Below, piece after piece: positions 21,698 through 34,725 of a stretch of 64,000 nt of DNA; position 1 is the first letter of the stretch, and every line of letters starts with the position of its first letter. Source of the DNA: Whitmania pigra (Eukaryota > Annelida > Clitellata > Hirudinida > Haemopidae); contig JAJTWR010000084.1 of the NCBI GenBank assembly GCA_021613335.1, positions 41,001 to 105,000 of the forward strand, read 5' to 3'. The notes under the pieces are model-generated. The model saw only the letters and a program-made list of their open reading frames with translations, did not search any database and was not told the origin of the DNA. The position numbers and the translations under genes are program-made.

Positions 21698-22115
21698 TTT
21701 TAAGTCAAAAAACATGCTAAATTTATTGATTAAAACGTTTTTAAACAATACTTTTTATTAAATTGAAATTAATTAAATTGCTCATTTGAGATTCAATGTA
21801 ATTATAAAATTGCTCAGTGTTACTGCGAATAACATCTCTAAATTGTACAGTTATATGCATTTGTCACATTTGATATGTTGACAAAGTGTGATGGACAAAC
21901 AGGTCTATAGCACTTCAAACTCGCGCGGGCACAGACGACAATATGCCTGCGTTTTCTTTACTTTAGCTGATTTTTCATTTATTGTCTCAAGTTCTCCAGA
22001 GTTTAACTCGAGATTTTGAATTGCATCCATAATCGGTTTTCTGATTTTGTGTTGACTAAGCATCTCCTAATCAATAGCTGGGCGAGAGACTCCGATAAAC
22101 AGACGTCGACGCCCG
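21698..22115. repeat. Second copy of the piggyBac-like internal segment
   Basis: Matches 9045-9420 closely (TTTTAAGTCAAAAAACATG, and CTCAAGTTCTCCAGAGTTTA near 21986), with about 55 extra bases at 21910-21970 missing from the first copy. Those extra bases, on the minus strand, read KKTQAYCRLCP and upstream TCLSITLCQHIKCDKC, a Cys pattern that could be a piggyBac C-terminal domain. No TTAA-CCC end was found at this copy. Confidence 0.6.
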
Positions 22116-22299
22116 ATTGGAACAATGAGTCAATGAATTAATTATTAGTAGTTGTTGCTAATACTAAGACAATTTTCTTTTTTGGTATTACATTACAAAT
22201 TTAAATTTGTTAAATACTTGCTAATGCAACAATTCGATTTATTAATAACTTACTCAGGCGACATCAAAGTTGCTATATATGAGTTTTGAGATGAACCAG

Positions 22300-23129
22300 G
22301 CGTTAATTCAGGTATGAGCACTTGAACTGTTATCATAGCTGGTTAGTAGTCAGATCTTTTTACCAGTTAATTTAAAATTCTTGCCAGTGCATGGATTCAG
22401 ATATTGAATTCAATACCATGCTTCGTTTTTCTTACTGTTATTCATTGCGCTTTGTAGTAAGTGATATCATTTTGGTGATTTACACTTAACCGAGGTAGAT
22501 CGGACCTGTTATCCTGGTAACAACATCTAAAAGCCAAAAACTATGGATTCGACTACCGATTTGTAAAATTAACAGCTCCAACATTCTAGTTTTAATTATC
22601 TCAAATGCTCCTCACTGATATTACGACTGATTAGTTCCATGCATTAAACATGAGTTTTGAAGAGGTTTATTAGAGATTCACCTAACGTCCACCACTAGAA
22701 CTGAGAAGTAAAACATGTTTAAGACAAATTTAAGAGCTTTGGGATCCTATTTTGAAGTAATGTTAAATTTTATTTATAACAAAAATTATCGACATTAAAC
22801 CAATGTTTCTTGCGGTTTGATGGATAAAAGGCCGATTGCATCACACGACGGACCAAAAAGAAAAACATTTCGAAGAATGCAACGTTCGACACAGATGCTG
22901 GTAGCATTTCATTAAAATCAGACGGATCATCGACAATGGATAGCAATGCCTGAGATGGTGAAAACAACATGGCACATGAGTTACTAAACAGCAGTACTAC
23001 CACATGCAAATCCAAATCATCAATCTCAACAGTGCTAAGGAAATCTCTACCATTTGAAAAATAAATACTTAATAATCCCAGAGTTCCATGATACACCAAC
23101 AATCCAGTGGTCCAAGCTACCTGCTCCAA
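22300..23129 (-). repeat. Unidentified repeat family X, copy 3, with a 119-residue frame
   Basis: 22300-22640 aligns with 2580-2813 plus 6313-6400 and with 15260-15460, and 22785-22935 aligns with 15463-15560. The minus strand 23129-22770 is open for 119 residues (SNGRDFLSTVEIDDLDLHV, MLPASVSNVAFFEMFFFLVR). The related copy at 15560 preserves ASLSNIVFSEIFLLLVR, so the similarity is protein-like. Function is unknown. It could alternatively be read as part of the PTPN9 3' flank, but repetition elsewhere argues for a mobile or duplicated sequence. Confidence 0.5.
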
Positions 23130-23150
23130 CTGGTTTCACCAATATGTAAC

Positions 23151-23225
23151 ATTATTATATTGCCATTATTATTACTATTGTTATTATTATTCTTCTTATT
23201 ATTATCATCATCATCATCATCATCA
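23151..23225. repeat. (ATT)n/(ATC)n microsatellite
   Basis: Imperfect trinucleotide repeats shortly beyond the PTPN9 stop codon. Confidence 0.9.
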
Positions 23226-23515
23226 GGATTGCTCCAAATTGCCTAATACAATGAAAGCCACAAGCCATGCTTTCCTAAAGATTTTCCACTTCAGTGTCTC
23301 TGTGAAAAAGAAAGAATTGTTGTTTGTGGTTTGGATCTATAAACAAACCACACAAAAGCATGTACAAATTTACACAATGCAAGTCATCCTATAAAAGACT
23401 AAGGTATAATTAGACTTGTTTTTGAAAAACGAAAGCATGTCGTACATGTGATCGTTTTGTCGTTCTTGCACACACATTGAGATTGTGCCTAATACTGTAA
23501 TCTCAGGAATGAGTT

Positions 23516-26443
23516 TCAGTCACTGTCGTCATCATCATCCTCGTCATTGTAGCTAAAAAGGCCAATGCGTTTTGCATAGCAGAGAAGAGCTTCATAGCAG
23601 AATAAGTACTGGTCGGGAGTTTGAATGCTGAGCGCCCTTTGATTCCTCAGTTTCCTGATGGTTCCCGTGATGTCTGCACTGCCAGTGTCCTTCAGCGATT
23701 TTGTCAGGACATCCAGGGCTACGAAGGTGCCTGTGAAAAAATTGCTCGGAATTGTCAGCTGACAGTAGTTTTTTACTTGACAATACAACAAAGTGCTCTT
23801 AAGATGTTTTCAAGTCTCATGGGTTTCATGAGCATGGAGGTCAGCTTTTCTAAGTCGCCAGCAAACATAGAGGCCACAGTTAAGTCCAAATCATCTTGGT
23901 TATGCAACAACTTTAATGAAATAAATAAACAAATGAGGCAACAGTCTAGACCTGCGACTGAGCGTTGTACTGGCAACTTGGCTTATGATCAAATTTGTGT
24001 CCCAAAAAAAAAAGGTAATCCATCTCACCTGTTCGACCAATACCAGCACTGCAGTGTACGAGCAGAGGGTGGCAAGTGTGAGGGACTACTATTTGCCCCG
24101 ACCCCAATTGGGTGCTGGAAAACTTTCGTTCCTGTTCCTCCTGAAGGTTTCGAACCAGGTCCATGAGGTCGAGGAAGGAATCTGCGCTCTCTGGAGTCCC
24201 GTGGTCAGGCCACCCCAGGAAGTAGACGTGTTTCACCTCACGGGTTTCCATCGTCTAGGAAAAGTTGTTAAATAATAATAGATATATTATACCTTGAGTT
24301 TATGATTACTAATTGTAGTTTAATTAAAAATTATTCAGTCGTTAGACGATATTGTATTATAGCTTTGGGTCATTATTGCAAATTGTTTAATTAATAAATC
24401 CTGCTCCTTAATAAAAATATAATGAAGCAATTCCTAAACTGTCATGTGTAAAATATTTAACTCATACCAAACTTACAAAATAAATTAGTTAAATGAAGAT
24501 CAAATCATCCACCCACTTCCAAATTCTGGAGCACCAGAGTTGTGATGATGCATTCCTCCTTTTCCACAATCCCCGAGTTCAAGACAGCCATCTTGTTGTG
24601 TTGCTCCAACTGATTGGCCTCCAGCGGCCAGTACTGGTCGCATTTGACGCGCCCCCTCTCAAAAGTCCTGGATAAATATTTAACCATTTAAAAGACAATT
24701 GGCATTATGGTCATGTTAACAACACTGTGAATAGCATCACTTTCATTAAGAAAAAGGCACAACAATTATCTGATGATTGCTAACATCCATCACAGCTAGG
24801 ATGCGACAAACCACCACCATCATCATCATCATCTTAAATCACCTCGTTGTCATGACAATCACTAAGACAGCCTGTTCCCATACCATCTGCCAAAACTCAT
24901 TCGTTGTCTTCTGGAGTGGACCTAAAGAAGGATGACAAACGATAAACTTTTTGAGAATTATTGCAATAAAAAACAATTTAAAAAAAGTAAAGCCTCAGAA
25001 TTATTAAATTTATTTATCATAATTAAAATATCATATCTATAGATAAAATCTAATTGACATATTAACACCACATTCAAAGACATTATTTATATAGTTGTTC
25101 TTTGCTGAGAAAAGCATTAGCAGCTTCAACGTTATTATGATTACCCTGAGTCAAAATGTAGCCTTTTTGCTTGTTGTAGCCGTCAACAAAGTTGGCATTG
25201 ATGTAGTCGCTGCCGTCCGAAGCAGGAGTCGAGAGTCGAACCCTTGTCTCGTCGAGGCACGGGATATCCAAGTACCTGTTCCTATGTCTGTTGACCTTTA
25301 ACCTGTTGGGTGGTGATGGGGAAAATATATTATAAATATTGCTGCAATTGTTGGACTTATTTGATGCTGTCGTTTGAGCGATGTGACTTTGAAAGAGTTC
25401 GTAAAACAGCATTTGTGAATAATAGAACATGGCAGTAATATACATTGTATTGTCACTGAACAAATAACTCAAAAATTACAAAAAGTGAAACTATTAACTA
25501 TTCCTATATATTGCTGAATCCAAAGCTTATTCCAATGAAATATTTGTTAAACAAATCATTTAACATGTGATGCATTTCATTGGTGTCATCTGCAATCAAT
25601 TTGTACATGTTTACGTGCCGACACCCCTTACTTGCAAAAGTGGAACGACCCACTCGGAGGTTCCGCAGCGAGGTTAAAGTATTCGTCCCTGAGTCCTTTG
25701 TGTCCGACGGCCATCCAGTAGTGGAAGATCTGGGTGGGGGTAAGGGATTGACCGGGAATGTGCAACGTTTCCTGTTCCATGACGAAGGGTGACTCACTGT
25801 CTGAACTGGAGTCATCTCTAGTAAATACATCAATGGCCATAAATTAGCAGTCAGAATTTATTTTGTCAATTATGTAACGATATTAGCTTATTAATAAAAA
25901 TGCATTAATCACCATTTTTATGGTATTATCAAACCATTTATGGTTAATTTATATTTATTATTAGTATGCAATTATTAGTGCGTCTCTAGTAAATACATCA
26001 ACGGTCATAAATTAGCAGTCAGAATTTATTTTGTCAATTATGTAATGGTATTAGCTAATTAATAAAAATGCATTAATCACCATTTTTATGGTATTATCAA
26101 ACCATTTATGGTTAATTTATATTTATTATTAGTATGCAATTATTAGTGCATGACTTACCAGTTATAACTTAAATAAATAAAAACCAGACATAAAAATGAT
26201 ACATGCAGCATATGAATATTTAAATCTAAAATTCACTGTTCAAAAATCATCAATCAGACTCACGTGAAAGATAGGTCATCGTCGTTGAACGCAGTGATGC
26301 CATTGGTCGAGGGTATGGGGTTGTCCTTGCTTCTCTCAAAACTAGGTCGTCTCTTCGAGGGCTCCGACGTTTCAGACAGAGAAGCTGACCTCTTCCTGCC
26401 TGTGGAGCCATTCTGTGATGTTTCATCAAGCTTGCTGGAAAGT

Positions 26444-26475
<32 letters not shown>

Positions 26476-29400
26476 ATAATCATCAGTTAGCAATATCATC
26501 ATGCAATAGCAGAACAAACATATCACTCCATCTTGCATATCAGAATGCATTAGTAATAAAGAATAAGGTCATCATCATATTCTTCATCCTCATCACTATC
26601 ATCAAATGATTATTTTACTGACACCATAGCACTACTCTGTTAATGCATTGTCACTACCACCACCACCACCATTATCATCCATCATCACCATCACCATCAT
26701 CACCATCATCATCATCATCACGATCAATATGTCTGCTTAAAGAGAATCAAAAGGAGGCTTCACAGAAAATGAATTTAGAAGTTGCAGAAGATTTAAGGAG
26801 AATCTCTCATTCAAAACACAACTTATTAACAATAAGAAACATAAAATATAACAACAATTATTATTGATATTATGCAATAAATAATTACTTCTTGCTAAAA
26901 CATAATGATAATCGATTAATTTAATGCATAATCATCACGACATCACAAATGGGTACATCATTTACTTACTTGACGGTGGTCATCATCACCAGTAGCATAA
27001 TATAATAATTATAACCTTGACTAACATTAATAACCATAATAATCATAGAAACACACACAGAAAATAATCATAACTAACATGTGCCAACAAAGAATTACTT
27101 TCTACTCATGTGCTGAATGCAAATCTGTTGCAGCCTTAAAGATTCAAAACCGAGAATGATAAGAAAAAACAAGTAAAACGGTGATAACAGTACCTGTTAA
27201 CATAATGATAACAATAACAACAATAATAATAATGATAAAGATAATGATGATAATAAAACTGATAATCATTCTCAATTCTTTGCCATTGATCTCAGCTTAT
27301 CAATTCAATATTTACGAAACAAAAATAATAATAAAATATTAATAATACAATCAATCAATCACAAAAGAGAAATAAAAACAAATTTGAGAAGGCAACCTGT
27401 CAGAAATTCCATCCTTTCGCAAGTTGATGTATAGGACATTGTCGTCCATGTTACATTCAACTTCATCTTCGTTGTCTTCCTCGCCTTTTTCGTCGTCATC
27501 ATCACCGATGTCCTGGTCAGACTCGAGGCAGCTGTCAGTGAGCGTCTTGTGGCACGTCGAAGACGACGAGGCACTAGAAAATGTCGGCAGAGAGTTCGCA
27601 TTGGCATCCGATGTTTCTTCGTCGACGCCTCCGTCGGTGGCCGACACGATCCCGTTCGGCCTCGGAGAGGGGTCGGAGGTGAGTAGGTCGTCCGGCATGC
27701 CCACAAAATATGCATCCATCTGCTCGATGCTCATCTGAAGACGAAGAGAACATGCAATGTTTCGATCGGGAATAGGGGGCAACAGGTGAGGTTTGACGTG
27801 GTTGTGGCAGGCCGTGGACGTGAGGCATCTGGAGATCCATGCCCTGTGGTTGAGGCGTAGGGTGCCCCCGAGGTGGATCGGAATGGAGGAAGCGGGCAGG
27901 TGGCTCGGAAGGTCGGTCGAGCGTATGACGTGGACCTGGAGAAAATAAAATTTATTACGAAGGAAAGAATTAGAGTCTGTCAAATTTTTATTTTAAATTC
28001 CCTCGATTGGACATTTTACTTCTAAATCTAAGGATAAAGATGATTGTTGGTTGAGCAGGTTTTTCAAATCGCTGAAAGCACGTCATCGCAAGATTTCTCT
28101 CACGTGAAAGAAAAGCATCCCAAAATAACGGTTAATAAGAAACTTTCAAACTTTCGGAGCATCTTTTAAGAAAATAAAATTGAACATCACAATTTAAAAC
28201 TGCTGACCCGATTTCTCAGTTTCTCGAGAATAAAATGCCTGAGGACTTTGAACGGAGCTTTGAACCAGAGAGGTGCCATCACTATCAAAACCTTCTTCAG
28301 TCTGGCAGGATAGCTTCCCTGATTAAAATTTATGTAACATTAATTCATTAAATAATAATTAATCAGCTTCCCTGATTTTTATACACTTTATACTTATATT
28401 TAACTTTATATACTTATTTGATAAAAATTCCTCAAGACCCAGCTTCAGTCGGATGTGACACGTGCAGAGTGCAGATAAAAAAAATTCAGACCCACACTAG
28501 CGATGTTGGCAAAACACAGGAGCAACAACCTGCCCCAGTTTTAAAATGTCCACACAATTGGTTCTCGCAAATTAAAAAATAACAAAAACCGTATCAAAAT
28601 TCATCTGGCAAATAGATGCATCTCTGTGTGCTCCAATGAATCAATTGAGAGACAAAGCAACAGGCAGGGCAATCTTTGCATGGTTTGATAATTGTGGACA
28701 AACACGGAAAACTGATGCAACTACTGACTTCTGATAATAGTATTGCAATTCAACAAACGCGCAAAAGATGCAGAGTCTTTGTACCGTATTTCCCCGAAAA
28801 TAAGACGGTCTCTTATATTTTACTCAAAAAGATGCACTAGGGCTTATTTTTGGGAGGTGTCTTATATTTATTTAATCAACAAACAACCAGCACATTTTTT
28901 CATGCTATGCAATTTATTATTATTCTACAAGAGCTATTATTATGCAAGGAGCATAAGTTTTAATCATTTATTAATAAAAGTAATAATTTACATGAATGTT
29001 AGAAAAGGCTTCAATTGGAGATTTTTTAAATTAGTCAAATAAAGTCACACCAACTTCATCACTGTAAATTTCCAAACTCTGAATTTCCTGTCTGAATTGT
29101 TTGCAAATTCATTTTTCACAGAACCTCTATCTATCATATTTAGCAGCCAGAAAACTCTCCTTAAATGAGTATTTTTTGTCCCTTGCTACATCGGTAACAC
29201 AATTGTCATTGATTTTACACAATGATTTCTTAACCCAACTTGCAATCTCTCATGGGCTTCACAAAATTTCCGACACTCGTCTCAGCATTTTCCTCGTCCA
29301 AACTGTTAACTGAGATCATCACCCTCTGCAGATCATTCGGATTTTTAATTTTTATTCTTTTCAGAAAGCTGTAACATTCTTGTCACATGACTATTCATTT

Positions 29401-30309
29401 CACAATTCCTTTTTTGTGTTCGATGGAATAGCTTTTTCTTTTTGACCTCATTTTGTAGAAATAACAATTAATGGTAAATCTATTACAAGTATGACATACT
29501 GAATTAAAAAGATTCATAAACACAACCCGATGCAACTGTATTCTGTAAATACCGGCCGGCAATGTTAACCAGGGCTTATTTTCGGGGTAGGCCTTATATA
29601 TTGAGCTCCTCGAAAAATTATGCTAGGGCTTATTTTCGGTGAAACACGGCCATAATATAGCACCTCATCCGAGGGATGCATTGTGAGGGATTGTGGCCTG
29701 CAAGCTGGGTCGCGAACACCACGCTTAACGATTGTTGCCTTTACCGTAATTCTCAGGCACTCTAAACTCTGAGATACAAACAACTAATTCAATGTTCTGA
29801 TGATGCCTGAAACAACTTCACCAAGAACACCTGGAAAAACGACAACAGCAACACACCTTGAGCATGTTGAGGATCTTCTTGCTGAGTTCGTAGTCAAAGT
29901 TGTGAAACCTGGAGTCCGTCATGTCGTAGATGAGAATCACTCCTTTCCTCTGAGCTTCCAAGCTGCATTGATGATGATGATGATTATGGCAAGGACAACA
30001 TAAGTCCAAAATCACCAACGACAACAACATCCACAAAAATAATATTCTATTGTTCAAAAATAATAATAACAATTATTATGATGATATCATCTACAACAAT
30101 GATTACAATGTTGAAAACTGATGTTGAACTGATGTTGTTGTATGACACAAATAATAATAATTAATAGCAATAATTTATAACAATTACAAGCAATAATTTA
30201 TGATGCTCCAATAAATGCATTGCTTCATGAATGCCATGAATGGGGTTCTTCACTTTTGCTTTTTTTGTAGTTCAAAGATTGAAAGACAATAAATAATAAT
30301 AATAATAAC

Positions 30310-30349
<40 letters not shown>

Positions 30350-33105
30350 TAATAATAATAATAATAATAACAATAATAATAATAATGTTTATAATACTAA
30401 TTGATCATTTTACATCAGGGGTGCACAACCTTTTTCAGCCTGAGGGCCAAAATTACTTAGTCCCTGGGCGCCAGGGGCCGCATCAGCGTGCACATAGATC
30501 ACACAATAAAACAACTCAAAGAATGCAAATTTTTAATGAATGTCATAAAAAAAATAACCTTACTTAAAAATGTATGAATAATTAAATGTTAGTATTTTAA
30601 TGAGAAGGTTGAGTCTGAATGGTTGCAACAACATTGTCAATATTGGGTTCGAGTTCTGTTGTTGCAAGCCTCAAAATCGAACAAAGATTATCATCAGTCA
30701 AAGATGATCTCAGTTTATTTTTATTTGTGTTCATGACTGAAAACGTTTGTTCACACCACGTATGTGCTGCCAAATTCAGACAAGATTCGGCAAGCCAAAT
30801 CTTTGACCGCTCCATATTTAACTGAACTTAGACTTCCATAAAAAGTTAAAATGGAGTTATGCTGAAACGCAGACTTTAATTCTGGTGAACATTGAAGATC
30901 AATGACTTCTAACTGACATTGCTCAGGTACGGATTCTACAGCACAAGAGAAAGGGTCACAGATGAAATTGAATAAATCCTTATGCTCCCTGAATGCATCA
31001 AAACGTTCATTAAATTCCTTTAGTAACGCTTCACAACTGTCGTGGTATTTATTGAAGTCACACTGGTATTCCTTCTGAAAAGCTGAACAAATAGGATGTG
31101 CGAACAGTACTATTAAAAAGAGATGGGCGGGTGCATCGATTTAAAATTCTGTTAGGGCCGCAAATAGCCAAAATGGACTAGTTGTCTGGGGGCCGCGGGT
31201 TGTGCACCTCTGTTTTACATCCATCGCAACCTTGTGAGTTGTTAAAAAAGAATTCAAAACCGAGGGGTGGTGCATAAAATGCAAAAGAAAGCACAGCGCC
31301 AGTTCTTTAAGAGATGCGTGAGTTCCTCTTTTGAGCAAAGAATTCTCTTTAAAAATGTGACGTCCTTTCTTCGTTTTCGAAACGAAAGCAAATCGTAAAC
31401 AAGTGCTCCCCGCATTGTGAGAGGGGATGAAAGATCATTCTGTTTTATAAAATAATACCTGCACGGACTGACTGACTGATGGAGAAAGCCAACATGAAAT
31501 CAATGAAAACAAATCAAATCATCTCTGATTTGAGAGAATCTAAGATTCGCAGCTCAATGAAGGCAAAAAGCGAGAATGAAAAATAAACAGAAAGTACTGT
31601 TCTATATACATGACATGTGAGATTAGAGATGCTATATAAAAATTTTATTAAATATATTAAACAATTACATTACTATAATTATTATTAATCGAACAAATAA
31701 ATTCTCTATTACATTTATTTTTACAAAGTATAACCAAAACACAAACAATGGAAATCAAGATAATCAAAATTAAAACATCATCATCATCATTAAATCAATC
31801 AGTCTATCAACTGGTGCTCTTCCTCACCTCTCAAGGGCACAGTCCAATTGCACAACTAGTCCCTTAAGGACAGCCCTGTGGTTGGTCAGATTGGGGAAAT
31901 GAAGGCGGGCTGTAAGCAGAAGGATGCTGGAACCCTCGTGGTCTTTTTCAGACTGTGGGTAGTAAATTGAGGTTGTTAATAACAATAGCTAGTTTATAAG
32001 GTGCTGCATGCATGACAATGTTGAAGGCACAATAAAAAAGATTTATTTTGATTAGACTGTTTTCTCTCATTTTGATAAGAAAAAAATGCAATTTGTAATA
32101 ATAATATTGAACATTTGTAATATAATCTTAATGTAATATTCTTAATTATAATATTTGTAATATAATCTTAATATAATAATCGTAATATAAATGTAATGAT
32201 TGTTGAGAAGCAGGAGAGATTGTTGTAAATAGCAAACAAAAAGAAACGAAAGTGCAGAACCCTTATCAAAATGTTGCATCGTCGACAAGAAACACGCACA
32301 GAAACCAATCTCTATAACTGACAAAAATGGTGCATAAATTGACTTTATAAAAACAGCAGATGGCATTAAAATAATAATAATAATAATAAAAATAAAAATA
32401 ATAATAAAAAAAATAAAAAGAATATGAGCATTGGACATCTTGAGGCACGAAAGCAAAACGCAGCAGGAGAGAAGAGGAGAGAAGGACAGAAACAAGAGAG
32501 ATGGCAAGGACCGAACGGGGAGAGGTGCACTGTGCAGAAAGCAGGAAAAAAAATCTCGAAGCGAAACCAACACTCGAATCTGATTGGTTTCATTCTGAGA
32601 GTTAAAAAAAAATCCTGCCTACGCAAGTGAAAGCAACGGCATTGAAGATGATAATAGTGAGGAAGTCAATGTGCTTGTGCATTATAATTATAATACTAAA
32701 TAATTTCATTGTAATAATTATAATATTAAATATATTTTTAATAAATCATAATAACTTAATGATATAATGATATTAGCTTTCGATTATGGTATTAGATATT
32801 ACTAGGTGCCTTCAGAGGTGTGTAAAGAAGTAATGATTAAAACATTACCATTACATGATGTAATTACATTTAATTAATTGATTAATATTAATGACACATT
32901 ACATAACCATGAATAATTACATCATAACACAATTGTGTATATAATTAAGTACTATCTGATTTAAAGCCAGAAGGACCTACATGTGAGGTGATGCTGTTGA
33001 CATTGTTATTTATTTAATAATAAGTCAATAATTAATTTAGATCATTAATAATAACACTTTCAACAATCAATAGAAGCATGAATAATAATAATAATAATAA
33101 CAATG

Positions 33106-33187
<82 letters not shown>

Positions 33188-34458
33188 GGTAACAATAATA
33201 ATAAAAACAGTGTTACTAATTACACCACATAAGAGTAACTCAAGAAGTGCTTGCTAATGCACAAGAGTCAGTCAGGCCAGAAGCTTTCGATTGTGCATGC
33301 GACAACACCAACAACACCAACAACAACGTTTAAAGATGAAAGTAGTCCTACTGCGTTGCATTCACAACCATTATGCATCATCATGAAATGGGTCTCGTTA
33401 ACTCAAAAACGAAAAAAACTCTAAATAATAATAATAATAATAATAATAATATAAAAACACTCCAATATCATGAATGTATTACGATTACAACAAAATGACA
33501 TTAACAATGCCAAAGAGCAGAACTCACAAAGACAGTCAGTTTGCCACTGACCAACTCCTTCTTGACCTCTTCGTCCCAAAGGTCGATGTTTAGAAGGTCT
33601 TCCTTGTCTCTCGTGTTCTGTAGGTGGATTGGACAACAGGTGTTTTAGATCGATTGTCAGCATAATTAGTTAATATAAGTTATAATAAGTTAATCCATCA
33701 ATATCATCAATCAACCAATCAAAAATAATAAAAAATAGTTTAAAATTTAAAGGGCTCAAAATAAATGCTGACTAATTTTCAAAAAGAAATAAGACAAAAA
33801 ATCATAAAAGAAACATTTGCAAAACAAAGCTGGACCAAAGTGATTAACATTAATGACGGCACTAATTAATGACCATTAATATTAACTCAACTATTTTAAA
33901 CAATCTTCCATAGTTCTCCATTTTTTGATTTGGAACTAATGAAAGTAACAATGAAATTAAGATGATGATGACGACGACGATGATGGTAAGGGTTAAAAAT
34001 GTGGCCGTTTTGTAGCGACAGGATCAGTCATTTGTAATAAATTGAATGATCATGAATTCGATTTATGAGTTGCTCTTCAACAAGTGAAACAAAAAGCGAA
34101 TTTATTGAAACGCTTTTGAACACTTGCACTTCAACAACTCTTTGAATGTTTTCAAATCAAAGTCTTTCGGATGATTTTTTAACTTCTTTTTCTGAAGACA
34201 TGTCACCAACGTGACGACATTAGTGATGAAGAGACCAACAATCAGGGACAAAAACTAAACAATTTAACATTTAATTGGTCGCTTGACAACTACAGCAACA
34301 ACGATCATTTGCGTAAGTGAAAAATCCACAAATAGAAATCAACCCGATAAACATAAAATAAAAATATTGAAATAATAAAAACACCTTTCTTTAAAAACAA
34401 AATGAACCAATAAAACGAACATCAACAACCTCGCAGTACCGCTTCTAATTTCATTTAT

Positions 34459-34552
<94 letters not shown>

Positions 34553-34725
34553 CATCATCATCATCATCATCATCACCATTATCTCGGGAAGCCCACCTGG
34601 TGAGACACAAACAACTCCAAAGCCCTCTGGACGTTGAACTTGCGAGCTGCGAGGAATTTAATGGACTCTTTGTCTCCTATTTCGTGCGAGCCTAACAGCA
34701 GTTCCCTCTTGAATTCTTCCAGGAC
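23516..34725 (-). CDS. PTPN9: Tyrosine phosphatase non-receptor type 9 (MEG2) orthologue, 5' end missing
   Basis: Thirteen frame-consistent exons, 5' to 3' on the minus strand: 34725-34597, 33617-33528, 31952-31828, 29962-29857, 28318-28208, 27935-27397, 26434-26264, 25817-25632, 25302-25145, 24921-24843, 24667-24517, 24254-24029 and 23730-23516, giving 761 residues. The first five, plus the start of the sixth, form the CRAL-TRIO N and lipid-binding domain ([39 protein letters not shown]), which targets MEG2 to secretory vesicles. The last six give the phosphatase domain: [14 protein letters not shown], the WPD loop GWPDHG near 24205, the P-loop [10 protein letters not shown] near 24030-24060 and the Q-loop QTPDQY. 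All catalytic residues are present. Exons six and seven encode a long acidic and Ser-rich linker absent from the 593-residue human protein. The true first exon was not identified. Confidence 0.93.
24029..24254 (-). CDS. PTPN9: PTPN9 catalytic exon (WPD loop and P-loop)
   Basis: This exon alone carries both catalytic elements: the general-acid WPD loop (Asp in GWPDHG) and the nucleophile Cys with the Arg of [10 protein letters not shown]. Splice sites are CTAG before ACGATG and a GTGAGA donor. It shows that the locus encodes an active-type phosphatase rather than a pseudophosphatase. Confidence 0.93.
25813..26150. repeat. Tandem duplication of about 169 bp spanning a splice acceptor
   Basis: Units at 25813-25981 and 25982-26150 are nearly identical (CTCTAGTAAATACATCAA, then TAGCAGTCAGAATTTATTTT). 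The unit includes the TAG acceptor of the PTPN9 exon 25817-25632 and the first few exon bases, so a decoy acceptor sits 169 nt upstream in the same intron. Confidence 0.85.
26443..26475. repeat. (ATC)n microsatellite
   Basis: Eleven ATC units immediately upstream, in transcription, of the PTPN9 exon 26434-26264, close to its acceptor and branch-point region. Confidence 0.95.
26654..26722. repeat. (CAC)/(ATC) microsatellite
   Basis: Mixed CAC and ATC units in a PTPN9 intron. Confidence 0.9.
28784..29649. mobile_element. Pogo/Tigger-like non-autonomous element (MITE)
   Basis: About 866 bp. The left end is CCGTATTTCCCCGAAAATAA and the right end, inverted, is CCGTGTTTCACCGAAAATAA, with several internal CTTATTTTCGGGG-type repeats near each end. 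The left 230 bp also aligns with the inverted end of the pogo-like relic at 57550-58146. No transposase is present. It lies in a PTPN9 intron. Confidence 0.75.
30294..30388. repeat. (AAT)n microsatellite
   Basis: Near-perfect AAT repeats with a few CAA and TAA interruptions, in a PTPN9 intron. Confidence 0.95.
30416..31212 (-). mobile_element. hAT DNA transposon fragment with intact ends and 8-bp target duplication
   Basis: It begins CAGGGGTGCACAACC and ends GGTTGTGCACCTCTG, inverted repeats of hAT type, flanked by perfect 8-bp duplications TTTTACAT at 30408-30415 and 31213-31220. Inside, the minus strand 30815-30597 encodes the hAT C-terminal dimerisation block ([35 protein letters not shown]). 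The remainder of the transposase is deleted, so the 797-bp copy is an internally deleted derivative. It is inserted in a PTPN9 intron. Confidence 0.9.
33079..33187. repeat. (AAT)n microsatellite
   Basis: Long AAT array in a PTPN9 intron, with a shorter array of the same unit at 33424-33450. Confidence 0.95.
34457..34576. repeat. (ATC)n microsatellite
   Basis: About 39 units, one interrupted, ending about 20 bp from the donor of the first identified PTPN9 exon. Confidence 0.97.

Noticed and set aside
32142..32626. Hydrophobic minus-strand frames of up to 143 residues in the PTPN9 intron
   Set aside because: Composed of poly-Phe, Ile and Leu from A/T-rich and (AAT)n DNA; no splice or family support.
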